A stretch of DNA of 64,000 bases from an uncultured Aliiroseovarius sp. (GCF_947497285.1 NZ_CANMFT010000004.1:124001-188000); one strand, 5' to 3'; counted from the stretch's first letter, positions 17,183 to 27,083 are shown. Numbers and translations: made by a program. Notes: generated from the letters alone by a model not told the origin.

Positions 17183-18538
17183 ATGCAGACCTCTCCGCAA
17201 CTCAAACGCCTTGGTCTTTTTGACGCGCGCGTGCCCCGCTATACGAGCTACCCAACCGCCCCGCATTTCAAAGCGGGCTTTGGGCCTGAAACGCTTTCCG
17301 AGTGGATCAGTGCAATTCCGGAAAATGACACGGTATCGTTATACGTGCATATTCCTTTCTGCCGCAGATTGTGCTGGTTTTGTGCCTGCAGAACACAGGG
17401 CACGTCGACCTCGGAACCTGTCGCGGCATACCTGAACAGCATCAAGCAAGAACTTGCCACCATCAAGGATCTGCTGGCCCCTGGGATCAAGCTGGAACAT
17501 CTGCACTGGGGTGGCGGGACGCCGACTCTGTTGCAACCTGACATGATCGCTGATCTGACGGACGCCATTCTGACAACGACCCCGTTGGCGCAGGATGCGC
17601 AGTTCTCGGTCGAGATTGACCCCTCTGAAATCGACGGGCCACGGCTGGATGCTTTGGCAAAAGCCGGGATGAACCGCGCGTCGATCGGGGTGCAGGATTT
17701 CGACCCGATGATTCAGGAGGTCATTGGCCGACCACAAAGTTATGAGATCACCAAAGAGGCCGTCGACGGTTTGCGCGCGCGTGGCATCGACAGTCTGAAT
17801 ATGGATATTCTTTATGGGCTTCCGCATCAGAATATCGCGCGGGTCACGGATTCGGTCGAGAAACTGATCAGCCTTGGCCCAGATCGCGTGGCTCTGTTTG
17901 GGTATGCGCATGTGCCATGGATGGCGCGGCGCCAGACGCTGATCCCGACCGAAGCGCTGCCTTCGGCCGAGGAACGGCTGGAGCTTTACAACACCGCGCG
18001 CGATTTGTTTGTCGCCAGTGGCTATGACGAGATTGGCATCGACCACTTTGCCCTACCTTCGGACGGGCTGGCCAAGGCGCATAAAGCGGGCACGATGAAA
18101 CGAAACTTTCAGGGGTATACGGAAGATGCCTCGCAGGTGTTGATCGGTGTCGGGGCAAGCTCAATTGCGCGCTACCCGCAGGGCTATGTGCAAAACGAAC
18201 CTGCCACATCGAAATATCAAGCCGCCGCCCGAGACGGAAATTTAACAGCCGCCAAAGGCCACTCGTTTACGCCCGACGACATCGCGCGCGGCCGCGTGAT
18301 TGAAGAGCTTCTTTGCTATTTCAAGGTGGACTTTGCAGCCTTGGCCAAAGAATTGGACCGGCCCATCGGTTGGTTCCTTGCGCTGGTCGATGGCTTGCCA
18401 GAGGCCATGCCGGACACGACGGATCTAACGGACAATGTGCTGACAATCCGTGAGGGTGCACGACCGTTGGCGCGTATGATCGCGCGCCATTTCGACGCCT
18501 ACGAGGTGAATGAAAGCGGACATAGTCAGGCGGTTTGA
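17183..18538 (+). CDS. hemN: oxygen-independent coproporphyrinogen III oxidase
   Basis: A 451-residue radical-SAM enzyme that decarboxylates coproporphyrinogen III to protoporphyrinogen IX without O2. The [4Fe-4S] motif is C60, C64 and C67 (HIPFCRRLCWFC), followed by C69. The N-terminal FDARVPRYTSYPTAPHF and HWGGGTPT are typical of HemN rather than HemW. The start MQTSPQLKR has no Shine-Dalgarno, and the FNR box centre is 42 bases before it, so the mRNA may be leaderless. It is divergent from fnrL. Confidence 0.96.
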   Translation: MQTSPQLKRLGLFDARVPRYTSYPTAPHFKAGFGPETLSEWISAIPENDTVSLYVHIPFCRRLCWFCACRTQGTSTSEPVAAYLNSIKQELATIKDLLAPGIKLEHLHWGGGTPTLLQPDMIADLTDAILTTTPLAQDAQFSVEIDPSEIDGPRLDALAKAGMNRASIGVQDFDPMIQEVIGRPQSYEITKEAVDGLRARGIDSLNMDILYGLPHQNIARVTDSVEKLISLGPDRVALFGYAHVPWMARRQTLIPTEALPSAEERLELYNTARDLFVASGYDEIGIDHFALPSDGLAKAHKAGTMKRNFQGYTEDASQVLIGVGASSIARYPQGYVQNEPATSKYQAAARDGNLTAAKGHSFTPDDIARGRVIEELLCYFKVDFAALAKELDRPIGWFLALVDGLPEAMPDTTDLTDNVLTIREGARPLARMIARHFDAYEVNESGHSQAV

Positions 18539-18551
18539 TGCCGCCAGACGC

Positions 18552-19310
18552 TTATTTGTCCTTCCTGCGATAGCCCGCGTCTACGGCGATCCGGTCCAGC
18601 ACGTCTGCGATCGTCAGCCCGTGCTCAAACGCGCCGTCTTCGAGGAACCGTATCACTTGGGCGATCACCAGCGGGTTCACCATCATGAACGTGTGCGTCA
18701 CGGGCAGCACGATATGGTCATTCATCCCGTCTATCCGGGTGCTGTCTACGGACACTTTGCCATCATCTGCGCCTTCAATGACCGCTGAATAGATCGGGTT
18801 AAGCGACCGGTTGCCGGCAATGACACCAAGTTCAAACGCGGGCAGCTCGATCCTGTTTGGCAACGCGTTGTCGCCAGTGCCAAGCTGCAGCCCGGCCGGC
18901 CCCATGATCCAGCCGAACGCCTCCAGATCCCCGAAGGCGTCGATCAGCTCTGACCCTTTGTTGGGCGGGGCCAGCATCACGACGCGACCCATATCGTCGG
19001 GTCTGTTGTCCTGCAACCAGACGCGCGCAAGGATGCCCCCCAACGAATGGGTGACAAAATGCACTTTCTGCGACCCGCAGGCGACCAGAGCGGGGGGGAT
19101 GGCTGCCTCGACCAGGACACTGATTTTCGCTTTGGTTGATGGATAGCCCAGATTGACGACCGTATAGCCCTCGGCGCGCAGTGATTCCTCCATCACCCAC
19201 AGCGAAGACGGCGACCGGGCCAATCCATGCAGCAGAACGACACAATCTGCTCGCGCGGGCATGGCCAGCGCGGCGACGAAACCTGCAACAAGGGTCATCA
19301 TCCGAAACAT
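18552..19310 (-). CDS. secreted alpha/beta hydrolase, lipase-like
   Basis: A 252-residue protein with an N-terminal signal peptide ending near AMPARADC, then [15 protein letters not shown] (oxyanion region) and the nucleophile elbow THSLGG at about 95-100. It resembles the triacylglycerol-lipase or PGAP1-like group of alpha/beta hydrolases. An acidic residue in [11 protein letters not shown] and a His in LPVTHTFMM near 217 could complete the triad. The cysteine after ARAD does not fit a convincing lipobox. Its substrate is unknown. It converges with hemN and diverges from the Nudix gene. Confidence 0.85.
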   Translation of the reverse strand: MFRMMTLVAGFVAALAMPARADCVVLLHGLARSPSSLWVMEESLRAEGYTVVNLGYPSTKAKISVLVEAAIPPALVACGSQKVHFVTHSLGGILARVWLQDNRPDDMGRVVMLAPPNKGSELIDAFGDLEAFGWIMGPAGLQLGTGDNALPNRIELPAFELGVIAGNRSLNPIYSAVIEGADDGKVSVDSTRIDGMNDHIVLPVTHTFMMVNPLVIAQVIRFLEDGAFEHGLTIADVLDRIAVDAGYRRKDK

Positions 19311-19370
19311 ACGTTATAGATAAGCACCCAAGACGCCGGATGCGAGTGGTGGGTTGTCACAGGGGGCAGG

Positions 19371-19850
19371 ATGCGCAAATCTTGGCGCATGCCCATCCGT
19401 TTCAAAACGCCCCGCGTTGCTGTTCGCGGTCTTATCCTGCATCGCAACCGCCTGTTGCTGGTCAACGCCTATGCTGGCGGTGTCTCATCGTTGATGTGTC
19501 TGCCCGGTGGTGGTGTCGATCCGGGTGCCAGCCTTCCTGACAACCTGATGCGCGAAGTGCATGAGGAAACCGGGCTGACGGTTTCGGTTGGGACGCCTGC
19601 TTTGGTCAACGAATTTCACGACCCGGACACCGGCTTTCATCAGGTCGAGATTGTATTTCGGTGCCGCCTGGAGGCCGGACAGCTTGACGCCGCCTGGCAA
19701 GACCCAGAAGCAATCGTGACTGAACGTCGCTGGGTCAGCCGGGACGAAATGGCGGATTTATACGTCAGGCCGCTTTCCCTGTCCGAACTGGCGTGGGGCG
19801 ATGCGGCCGGGGTTGCACGCTATGACGCGCTTGAAACCATCGTGCGATAG
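19371..19850 (+). CDS. Nudix hydrolase with altered Nudix box
   Basis: A 159-residue protein. Residues about 15-150 form a Nudix fold with the box GGGVDPGASLPDNLMREV continuing HEETGL. The catalytic REVHEETGL part is intact, but the first glutamate of the GX5EX7REUXEEXGU consensus is alanine (PGAS instead of PGES). The family cleaves nucleoside diphosphates linked to other groups. An in-frame ATG at 19389 is an alternative start, but the first ATG has a purine-rich AGGGGGCAGG site. Confidence 0.87.
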   Translation: MRKSWRMPIRFKTPRVAVRGLILHRNRLLLVNAYAGGVSSLMCLPGGGVDPGASLPDNLMREVHEETGLTVSVGTPALVNEFHDPDTGFHQVEIVFRCRLEAGQLDAAWQDPEAIVTERRWVSRDEMADLYVRPLSLSELAWGDAAGVARYDALETIVR

Positions 19851-19867
19851 GCAGATTTGTGACATAG

Positions 19868-19897
19868 AACGCCCCCGCACCGTTGGCCGGGGGCGTT
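19868..19897. terminator. bidirectional terminator between Nudix and beta-solenoid genes
   Basis: AACGCCCCCG and CGGGGGCGTT are perfect reverse complements around a ten-base loop. It lies between two convergent stop codons (19850 and 19918). Confidence 0.82.
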
Positions 19898-19917
19898 TGT
19901 TGGGCAAAGGCGTTGGG

Positions 19918-21054
19918 CTAGCGGACCTCGGTATGGAACCCCGGCGCAAACCAGCGGATGATCAATGCGCCCGCGCCAGTGACGGCTACCGCCAAGGTCG
20001 CAATCCAACCGATATAAGGGATCAACGCCAGCACTGAAATCGCCACCGCGCCAACCAGTGCGGCGATCGCGCGCTCTGCGAGTGTTTCGGGCAGTGGGCG
20101 GTTGGCCACACCCAGCACGCCCACACCAAGAATATAGGTGCCGATCACATAGCCTGCGATGCCCAGCAGCACGGCTAGCACAATCGAGGCCGGCACAAGC
20201 AGAAGGCCAATCCCCGTCATTGCGAACAAAAACAGCGACCCCGCCAGCGCAGAAATAGACAGGAACCCCATCCAAAGCGCCCGCACAGGCGTTTCAAGCG
20301 TACGTGACCGCAGAGCCATAAGAAAGACCGGCGCAAGCGCTGCAAGCGCTGTCGCCATCGCTGTCAGGATCAGGATCGAACTGATCTTGCCGACCAGCCA
20401 ACTGCCCCAGCCGTATCTGGACCGATCAAGGGTTGCACCGCCATTGGCATCAGCACGTGCATCGAACTCATCAATGCTGTGACGTTCGATCCGGTCCGCC
20501 GAGATGACCGAAGCCGGCACGATGATGTCATCAGGATCCTCAGAGTAAAGAAATAGCGTTCCATCAATGCGCGCGCCTTCTCCGAAGGTGATGTTGTCGG
20601 TTGCAAAGCTTGCATCACCGGCAATCTGAGTCGTCAGGAGTATGTTTTCTGCCCCGATCAGGGCACTGTCACCAACCGCGCCATTGACCTCGACGCGTTG
20701 GGCGGCGACCCGCAGGTCACCCTGCACAGCCTCACCGACCAGCACCGTATCTCCGATAAGCTGCGCATCGCCGCCAATGGACCCCGCGACGTTGACATTC
20801 ATGCCAGCGGCATAAAGGTTTTGCCCAACCGGCGCCGAGATCGATACCGACCGTCCCCCGGCATGGGCGCTGCCGCCGACGGGCGCCGAGACCACGACAG
20901 TGTTGCCCGCGACAAAGACGTCGTCCACGCCCTCGCCTGTCAGGGTCACGTTGTCACCGGCCATGTAGACGTCATCGCCGAAGCGATAGACCTCTTGCGC
21001 GGTGGCTGGAACTGCAAGAAAAGTGAGAAAGAGCAAAAGAATGGATTTAAGCAT
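19918..21054 (-). CDS. exported beta-solenoid (polymer-forming cytoskeletal-like) membrane protein
   Basis: A 378-residue protein with a signal peptide (LKSILLLFLTFLAVPATAQ). About 150 residues follow of short repeats of roughly 20 residues (such as GDNVTLTGEGVDDVFVAGN and GQNLYAAGMNVNVAGSIGG), the rhythm of a right-handed beta-solenoid like bactofilins. Residues about 220-375 carry four to five membrane helices. Bactofilins are cytosolic and lack this membrane part, so this is a different architecture. The start is the ATG at the signal peptide; an upstream frame start adds 17 unlikely residues. A role in envelope structure is only an inference. Confidence 0.8.
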   Translation of the reverse strand: MLKSILLLFLTFLAVPATAQEVYRFGDDVYMAGDNVTLTGEGVDDVFVAGNTVVVSAPVGGSAHAGGRSVSISAPVGQNLYAAGMNVNVAGSIGGDAQLIGDTVLVGEAVQGDLRVAAQRVEVNGAVGDSALIGAENILLTTQIAGDASFATDNITFGEGARIDGTLFLYSEDPDDIIVPASVISADRIERHSIDEFDARADANGGATLDRSRYGWGSWLVGKISSILILTAMATALAALAPVFLMALRSRTLETPVRALWMGFLSISALAGSLFLFAMTGIGLLLVPASIVLAVLLGIAGYVIGTYILGVGVLGVANRPLPETLAERAIAALVGAVAISVLALIPYIGWIATLAVAVTGAGALIIRWFAPGFHTEVR

Positions 21055-21150
21055 GACTGTCCCCGCCAATGAGTCTATGTTACTGCTGTTAACATAGGGA
21101 GACACGCTCCCCTTTGCAACGGACCGTTATGAAACTTATAGCACAAATGA

Positions 21151-21176
21151 AAAGGGCGCCCAAGCGAGCGCCCTTT
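21151..21176 (-). terminator. terminator-like hairpin downstream of groEL
   Basis: AAAGGGCGC and GCGCCCTTT form a 9-bp stem about 80 bases beyond the groEL stop. On the minus strand the stem is followed by TTC and then mixed bases, so the T-run is short. Confidence 0.65.
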
Positions 21177-21205
21177 GTAGTTTTTGTCTGGGTCGCTGTC
21201 GGCAG

Positions 21206-21223
21206 ATTGGCCTTGCGGCCAAT
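21206..21223. repeat. palindromic hairpin after groEL (first of pair)
   Basis: ATTGGCC-TTGC-GGCCAAT is a perfect 7-bp stem with a four-base loop. It resembles the hairpin ahead of atpH (GATTTGCC-TGTC-GGCAAATC), so both may be copies of a dispersed palindromic element. Confidence 0.6.
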
Positions 21224-21233
21224 CGCCTGTCGC

Positions 21234-21258
21234 AATCGAATTCCTTACGGAATTCGAT

Positions 21259-21259
<1 letters not shown>
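21234..21259. repeat. 11-bp palindromic hairpin touching the groEL stop codon
   Basis: AATCGAATTCC-TTAC-GGAATTCGATT is a perfect 11-bp stem with a four-base loop. Its last base is the first base of the groEL stop triplet as read on the plus strand. It can protect the 3' end of the transcript, but it is AT-richer than its surroundings. Confidence 0.75.
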
Positions 21260-22899
<1,640 letters not shown>

Positions 22900-22939
22900 T
22901 TAGCTTACTCCTGGAAATACGTGTAAATCGGTCAGACGA

Positions 22940-23227
22940 TCAGGCAATGATGCCCATGATGTCGGATTCTTTCATGATCAGCAGCTCTTCACCGTCGATG
23001 GTGACTTCGGTGCCGGACCATTTGCCGAAAAGGATTTTGTCGCCTTCTTTGACGTCCATTGCGATGCGGTCGCCGTCGTCGTCCTTGGCGCCAGCGCCGA
23101 CAGAGATAACCAGGCCTTCGGCCGGCTTTTCTTTCGCGCTTTCCGGAATGATCAGGCCGCCTGCTGTTTTCTCGTCGCTTTCGACGCGGCGGACCAACAC
23201 GCGGTCATGCAGTGGTGTAAATGCCAT
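22940..23227 (-). CDS. groES: co-chaperonin GroES
   Basis: A 95-residue Hsp10 lid protein. The start [20 protein letters not shown] fits the family exactly; the longer frame would begin inside the CIRCE element. The mobile loop ([19 protein letters not shown]) and the roof loop (GAGAKDDDG) are present. It is the first gene of groESL. The perfect HrcA-type operator 35 bases upstream indicates repression by HrcA, whose gene is not in this window. Confidence 0.98.
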   Translation of the reverse strand: MAFTPLHDRVLVRRVESDEKTAGGLIIPESAKEKPAEGLVISVGAGAKDDDGDRIAMDVKEGDKILFGKWSGTEVTIDGEELLIMKESDIMGIIA

Positions 23228-23261
23228 TTGCTGAGACTCCCTAAGCTCAGTTTCAGTTCTC

Positions 23262-23288
23262 TTAGCACTCACCGGACGCGAGTGCTAA
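23262..23288. promoter_or_regulatory. CIRCE operator (HrcA-binding)
   Basis: TTAGCACTC-N9-GAGTGCTAA matches the CIRCE consensus with no mismatch. It sits 35 bases upstream of the groES ATG, where it would overlap the promoter or 5' leader. Confidence 0.97.
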
Positions 23289-23401
23289 CGGCGAAGAGTT
23301 AGGGAGTCATTTGAGGGGTGTCAAGCAATCGGTCAAGAATTCTGCCGCGCCACCGCCAAGCCCCGGCATTTGGTCTGGGCCACAGCAGTCTGTGTGGGGT
23401 C

Positions 23402-24526
23402 TTATTCCTCTAGAAGATGTTCGTATCGCGCGTCGGTCAGCGTCTTCATGAACGCCACCAGCGCGTCAATCTGCTTGTCATCCAGCGCCGGGCCGTGAAT
23501 CAATTCCGTCACCGCGAGGTTTTGCGGGATTTCGGGCATGACCCAAGGTTTCCCTGTTTCAGGGTTGATCTGGCGCGCCTTATCCAGCGTGTTGTATTTG
23601 TTATAAAACAGCACGACGGTGCGCAGATCCTTGAACACACCATTGTGCATATACGGGCCAGTCACCGCGACATTGCGCAAGGTTGGCACCTTATAGCGCC
23701 CGCCCGCATCTGCGGTGTTGATGTCGGGGTTTGCCAACAAGCCAAGATCCGGCCCTTCGACCCCATTCGCGGCGCGCACGGCTGCGTTCACGGGGGTGCC
23801 GGTGTTGTGGTATTCATAGTTGCTGAACGTCTCGTTGGGCGCAACTGCCGAGGGGTGGAGTTGGTGGCACAGACTACAATTCGTGGATTGCTCGGAAAAG
23901 AACAGCGTGCGGCCCAGTTCTTCTTCATCCGTCAGCTTGGCATCCCCGCGCAACATGCGGTCGTATTTACTATCGAACGGTGAAAACAGATCCGTGCTTT
24001 CGAACGCCGCAATGGCCTGCGTCATCGCAGCATATGCAGAGGCATCGTCGTTCCAGATGGTGTCACCAAACAGCGCCTTGAACGCGGCCACATACCCCGC
24101 GTCCTCGGCCAGTCGTGCCACGACCGATGCCTGATCCGGCATCCCCATTTCGATCGGGTTCAAGGGTGGCTCGCCCGCCTGACCGGCCAAACCTGCTGCG
24201 CGCCCGTCCCAAAACATTCCGCCGCGCCACGCGCGTTCGGCCAACTGCTCAAAATCCGGCGTAAACTTCGCATAGGCTGCGGTCGGCGCGGAACGGTCGC
24301 CAAGGCTTTCTCCATCGTCGCCCAAAGACACCGCGCGGCCCACTTCCGTTTCACGCGGATCAACGAAGCCATATTCCGGATCGTGACACGTTGCGCAGGA
24401 TTGCGTGCGGTTCTTTGATAGATTCACATCGAAAAACAGCGCCTCACCCAATTCTTCAAGGCTATCGAACGCGCCTGCGGGCAAGGCGGTGGCGGTCAAG
24501 AGGATCAACGACAGGACATTGCGCAT
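23402..24526 (-). CDS. di-heme cytochrome c peroxidase (CcpA/MauG family)
   Basis: A 374-residue periplasmic protein. A signal peptide (NVLSLILLTATALPAGAF) precedes two heme c sites, C44-C47-H48 (CATCH) and C217-C220-H221 (CSLCH). The family reduces H2O2 to water with electrons from cytochrome c, or in MauG forms oxidises protein residues. NPIEMGMP and YMHNGVFKDL are family features. An upstream in-frame start at 24556 would precede the promoter predicted from the FNR box, so the ATG at 24526 is preferred; 24541 remains possible. Low-oxygen induction is inferred from the box. Confidence 0.92.
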   Translation of the reverse strand: MRNVLSLILLTATALPAGAFDSLEELGEALFFDVNLSKNRTQSCATCHDPEYGFVDPRETEVGRAVSLGDDGESLGDRSAPTAAYAKFTPDFEQLAERAWRGGMFWDGRAAGLAGQAGEPPLNPIEMGMPDQASVVARLAEDAGYVAAFKALFGDTIWNDDASAYAAMTQAIAAFESTDLFSPFDSKYDRMLRGDAKLTDEEELGRTLFFSEQSTNCSLCHQLHPSAVAPNETFSNYEYHNTGTPVNAAVRAANGVEGPDLGLLANPDINTADAGGRYKVPTLRNVAVTGPYMHNGVFKDLRTVVLFYNKYNTLDKARQINPETGKPWVMPEIPQNLAVTELIHGPALDDKQIDALVAFMKTLTDARYEHLLEE

Positions 24527-24582
24527 CTGAGGGGGTTCCATTGATGTTTCCGTCACATTGCCGAAACGGCATGGGTTGCGAC

Positions 24583-24596
24583 TTGACCCTGATCAA
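24583..24596. promoter_or_regulatory. FNR-type box ahead of the cytochrome c peroxidase gene
   Basis: TTGACCCTGATCAA combines a TTGAC and an ATCAA half-site. Its centre is 63 bases from the chosen start, which suits class II activation with a leader of about 20 bases. It overlaps the last codons of the upstream DUF2161 gene. Confidence 0.85.
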
Positions 24597-25261
24597 GCCT
24601 TGTCACTGGTTCCCTTGACGGCGGTGTGGCCCTGGACCGTCAGGCCGTAAACGCCACGCTCGACCCGCTCAAACCACCCATAGTGATTGATCGCCATCAT
24701 CCGGGTCGCGGTCTTGACGCCTGTGGCTTTCGCCAGCGCTGCGCCCCTCATCGGCCCCTGTTGCGCCAGACAGGCTGCCAGCTTCTCGGCATCCTGCCGA
24801 TACGCCGTCACGATCTTGCCGTTCGTGCCACCGGTGTTGGGGTCACCGTCACGCCGGGCAAATTCAGACAGAAGCCGCGCGGATTTTATCTTGGATTTTC
24901 GGGGCTGGAACGGGCCGGGATCGGCATGCACCTGCACCAGCCCGTCTTTCAGACGCACCGACAAAACTCCCAACCCAAGCCGCTTGCATAGGCCCACATT
25001 GCCCTTGAACGCGCGCCAGCCGAGTTTGCCCGCCCAACGCGGCACGGCCACATAGACCGCGTCTGTCACCGCCTGCCGTGCGACCGCCTGTTGCAAAAGC
25101 GTCAGTGAAAATCCCGCTTTTAGCTCCACAATGACTGGCGCGTCGTCACCCCGCAGGGCCACGACATCAGCGGGTCCAACTTCGGATTTCACCTCATAGC
25201 CCAACCCCTCCAGCCAGGATTTCACGGGGGCATAAAGCTCGGTTTCGGCAGGTTTTGACAT
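24593..25261 (-). CDS. DUF2161 family PD-(D/E)XK-type protein
   Basis: A 222-residue soluble protein. The N-terminal half has ELYAPVKSWLEGLGYEVKSE, then GPADVVAL and VIVELKAGFS. This is the D...ExK pattern of a restriction-endonuclease-like fold (D in ADVVAL, E and K in VELKAG). The C-terminal part looks like a small winged-helix region (MRGAALAKATGVKTATRMM, then YGWFERVERGVYGLT). DUF2161 is annotated as a putative phosphodiesterase or nuclease, but no activity can be shown from sequence. AAGG lies at good distance from the second Met, so it is used as the start. Confidence 0.82.
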   Translation of the reverse strand: MSKPAETELYAPVKSWLEGLGYEVKSEVGPADVVALRGDDAPVIVELKAGFSLTLLQQAVARQAVTDAVYVAVPRWAGKLGWRAFKGNVGLCKRLGLGVLSVRLKDGLVQVHADPGPFQPRKSKIKSARLLSEFARRDGDPNTGGTNGKIVTAYRQDAEKLAACLAQQGPMRGAALAKATGVKTATRMMAINHYGWFERVERGVYGLTVQGHTAVKGTSDKA

Positions 25262-25367
25262 ACACAAACCTTAACCGCAGCCCGCAGGGGCGAACAACCC
25301 GTGACAACCCGCAATCCCGCTCTTATAAGTCGCGCGAACAGCTTTGAATCAAAGACGGATGATGCAC

Positions 25368-26288
25368 ATGACCACCCTTGTTTTCGGCCACAAATCCCCT
25401 GACACCGACTCGACCGGATCGCCCATCATCTGGGCGTGGTATCTGAACGAGATCAAAGGCGGCAACGCCGAGGCCGTTTTGCTGGGCGAACCCAACACCG
25501 AAGCCGCATGGCTGCTGCACCGCTGGGACCTGCCCAAGCCGCGCATCATTGCGGACGTGGAAGACGACCAGCCCTGCGTCATCGTCGACACCAACAACCC
25601 GGCCGAACTGCCCGCCAATATCAACGGCGCAGACGTGCAGGCCATCATCGACCACCACAAGCTGGTGGGCGGGCTTGAGACCAAAGGCCCGATCGACATC
25701 ACGATCCGCCCGCTCGCCTGCACCGCGACCATCATGTATGATCTGATGGGCGACGACGTGGCCAAAATGCCCGACTGGGTCAAAGGCGCGGCCCTGACCT
25801 GCATCCTGTCGGACACACTGGAATTCCGCTCGCCCACCACCACCGACCGCGACCGCGAAGTGGTGAAGGTTCTGGCGGATGATCTGGGTATCAACATCAC
25901 CGACTACGCCGCCGAGATGTTCGCCGCCAAGTCGGACGTGTCGGAATTCTCAGACGCCGAACTGATCCGCATGGATTCAAAGGAATACGAAGTCGCAGGC
26001 ACCAAATTCCGTGTCAGCGTTCTGGAAACCACCGCGCCAGAAATCCCGCTGGGCCGCAAAGCCAGCCTGATGGAGACATTCAAAACCGTCGCCGCCGAGG
26101 ACAGTGTCGATCAGGTGCTTCTGTTCGTCGTGGACATCCTGAAAGAGGAGGCCACCCTGCTGGTCCCCAACGACGTGGTAAAAACCGTGGCTGAAAAGAG
26201 CTTCGGCGCGAAGGTCGAAGGCGACGTGGTTGTCCTGCCGGGGATTATGAGCCGGAAGAAGCAGATTATTCCGAATTTGGCTGTTTGA
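25368..26288 (+). CDS. ppaC: manganese-dependent inorganic pyrophosphatase
   Basis: A 306-residue DHH-family pyrophosphatase (family II) that hydrolyses PPi to two phosphates. Motifs are FGHKSPDTDS near the N-terminus (metal ligands), VIVDTNN, the DHH at AIIDHHK, CILSDTLEF and the C-terminal substrate-binding SRKKQ. The start MTTLVFGHKSPD matches the family; upstream Met codons have weaker context. It is followed by a short terminator hairpin. Confidence 0.96.
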   Translation: MTTLVFGHKSPDTDSTGSPIIWAWYLNEIKGGNAEAVLLGEPNTEAAWLLHRWDLPKPRIIADVEDDQPCVIVDTNNPAELPANINGADVQAIIDHHKLVGGLETKGPIDITIRPLACTATIMYDLMGDDVAKMPDWVKGAALTCILSDTLEFRSPTTTDRDREVVKVLADDLGINITDYAAEMFAAKSDVSEFSDAELIRMDSKEYEVAGTKFRVSVLETTAPEIPLGRKASLMETFKTVAAEDSVDQVLLFVVDILKEEATLLVPNDVVKTVAEKSFGAKVEGDVVVLPGIMSRKKQIIPNLAV

Positions 26289-26312
26289 GGCCGAATTGGA
26301 TCATAAGGGATG

Positions 26313-26336
26313 GCCTACGCGATTGCGTGGGCCTTT
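26313..26336 (+). terminator. terminator after ppaC
   Basis: GGCC-ACGC pairs with GCGT-GGCC around a GATT loop with one unpaired base on each side, followed by TTTCTC. It lies 25 bases beyond the ppaC stop. Confidence 0.6.
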
Positions 26337-26435
26337 CTCGCATAGTTGAGGAAGATCAGAATTTCGCGACCGCCAAAGCTTGGAAGTTGCGCATTCCCCG
26401 AAGCGGAAAAACCTCTCACATTGTTACGAAGTATA

Positions 26436-26771
26436 TTATCTAACCCTGAAGCTCTCTGTCTTAATATCACTTTTTACAATGAGACTTGGCCCACTGATTT
26501 CAACTTTAGTACTTCGGCTGTGCATTTTTTCTGAAGACTTGTTAACCCATTTGAATTCGGCAACGTCCCCGTCGACGCGACAGGTGTATAAATTCTTCTT
26601 CTCACTCACAAATCCCATAAAATCCCCTTGATCTGGCGCGTCTGCGGGTAGATCTGATAGCCAAAAATAAGTCTTAGTGGCAGCTCGGCAGATTTCTCGG
26701 TCAGTCCAACTCTCGGCTGCAACCGCCTGAGTTGCTAAAAAAACGAAGGCCAGCGTAATCAACTTTTTCAT
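26436..26771 (-). CDS. small secreted protein of unknown function
   Basis: A 111-residue protein with a clear signal peptide (KKLITLAFVFLATQAVAAE, likely cleaved after AVA-A) and a mature part of about 90 residues with two cysteines (EICRAA and YTCRVDG), possibly disulfide-bonded. AGGA precedes the ATG at workable distance. The coding region is much richer in A+T than its neighbours and uses codons such as AAA, TTA and AGT more, suggesting recent transfer or relaxed selection. I do not recognise the family. It lies between unrelated housekeeping genes. Confidence 0.65.
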   Translation of the reverse strand: MKKLITLAFVFLATQAVAAESWTDREICRAATKTYFWLSDLPADAPDQGDFMGFVSEKKNLYTCRVDGDVAEFKWVNKSSEKMHSRSTKVEISGPSLIVKSDIKTESFRVR

Positions 26772-27083
26772 CGGGGTCCGTTCCTAAATTTCGTTCTTGC
26801 GGTACACTTAACGAATTGTTTCATTCCCAAGCGTCTGCCAGCACCTATCATGTTCAGGTGTGTGTTTGGGAGGAAGTTAGGTTTGTACCGACTGATGTTT
26901 CTTGCTTTTTTCAATCACTGTTTCTCAACTTAAATATGTCTCCATTCAGGCAATCTCGTGAAATTCAGTGGCGTCGCGGTTCGAATAGCGACCACTCCGC
27001 AATAAGGTGACTAAGCACACGTTTGCCCCCTAGCCACCTCCGTCCCCCTCTGCCATATCTTTCTTTCACGAAGGAGACCCACC
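26772..27083. other. 312-base gap, AT-rich, no gene supported
   Basis: The stretch continues the low-GC composition of the small secreted-protein gene. It holds the upstream regions of that gene and of the HAD gene. One short imperfect tRNA-like T-loop sequence (GGTTCGAATA near 26978) is flanked by GTCGC/GCGAC but has no acceptor or anticodon arm. I see no credible gene. Confidence 0.6.

Noticed and set aside
26950-27010. A tRNA-like T-loop sequence GGTTCGAATA flanked by GTCGC and GCGAC.
   Set aside because: No anticodon arm, D arm or acceptor stem could be built around it, and the loop has 10 bases instead of 7. It might be a decayed tRNA end, but this cannot be supported.
26816-27010. A 64-codon frame in the gap ahead of the HAD gene.
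   Set aside because: It lacks a ribosome-binding site, has no recognisable domain, and lies in the AT-rich islet, where frames of this length are expected by chance.
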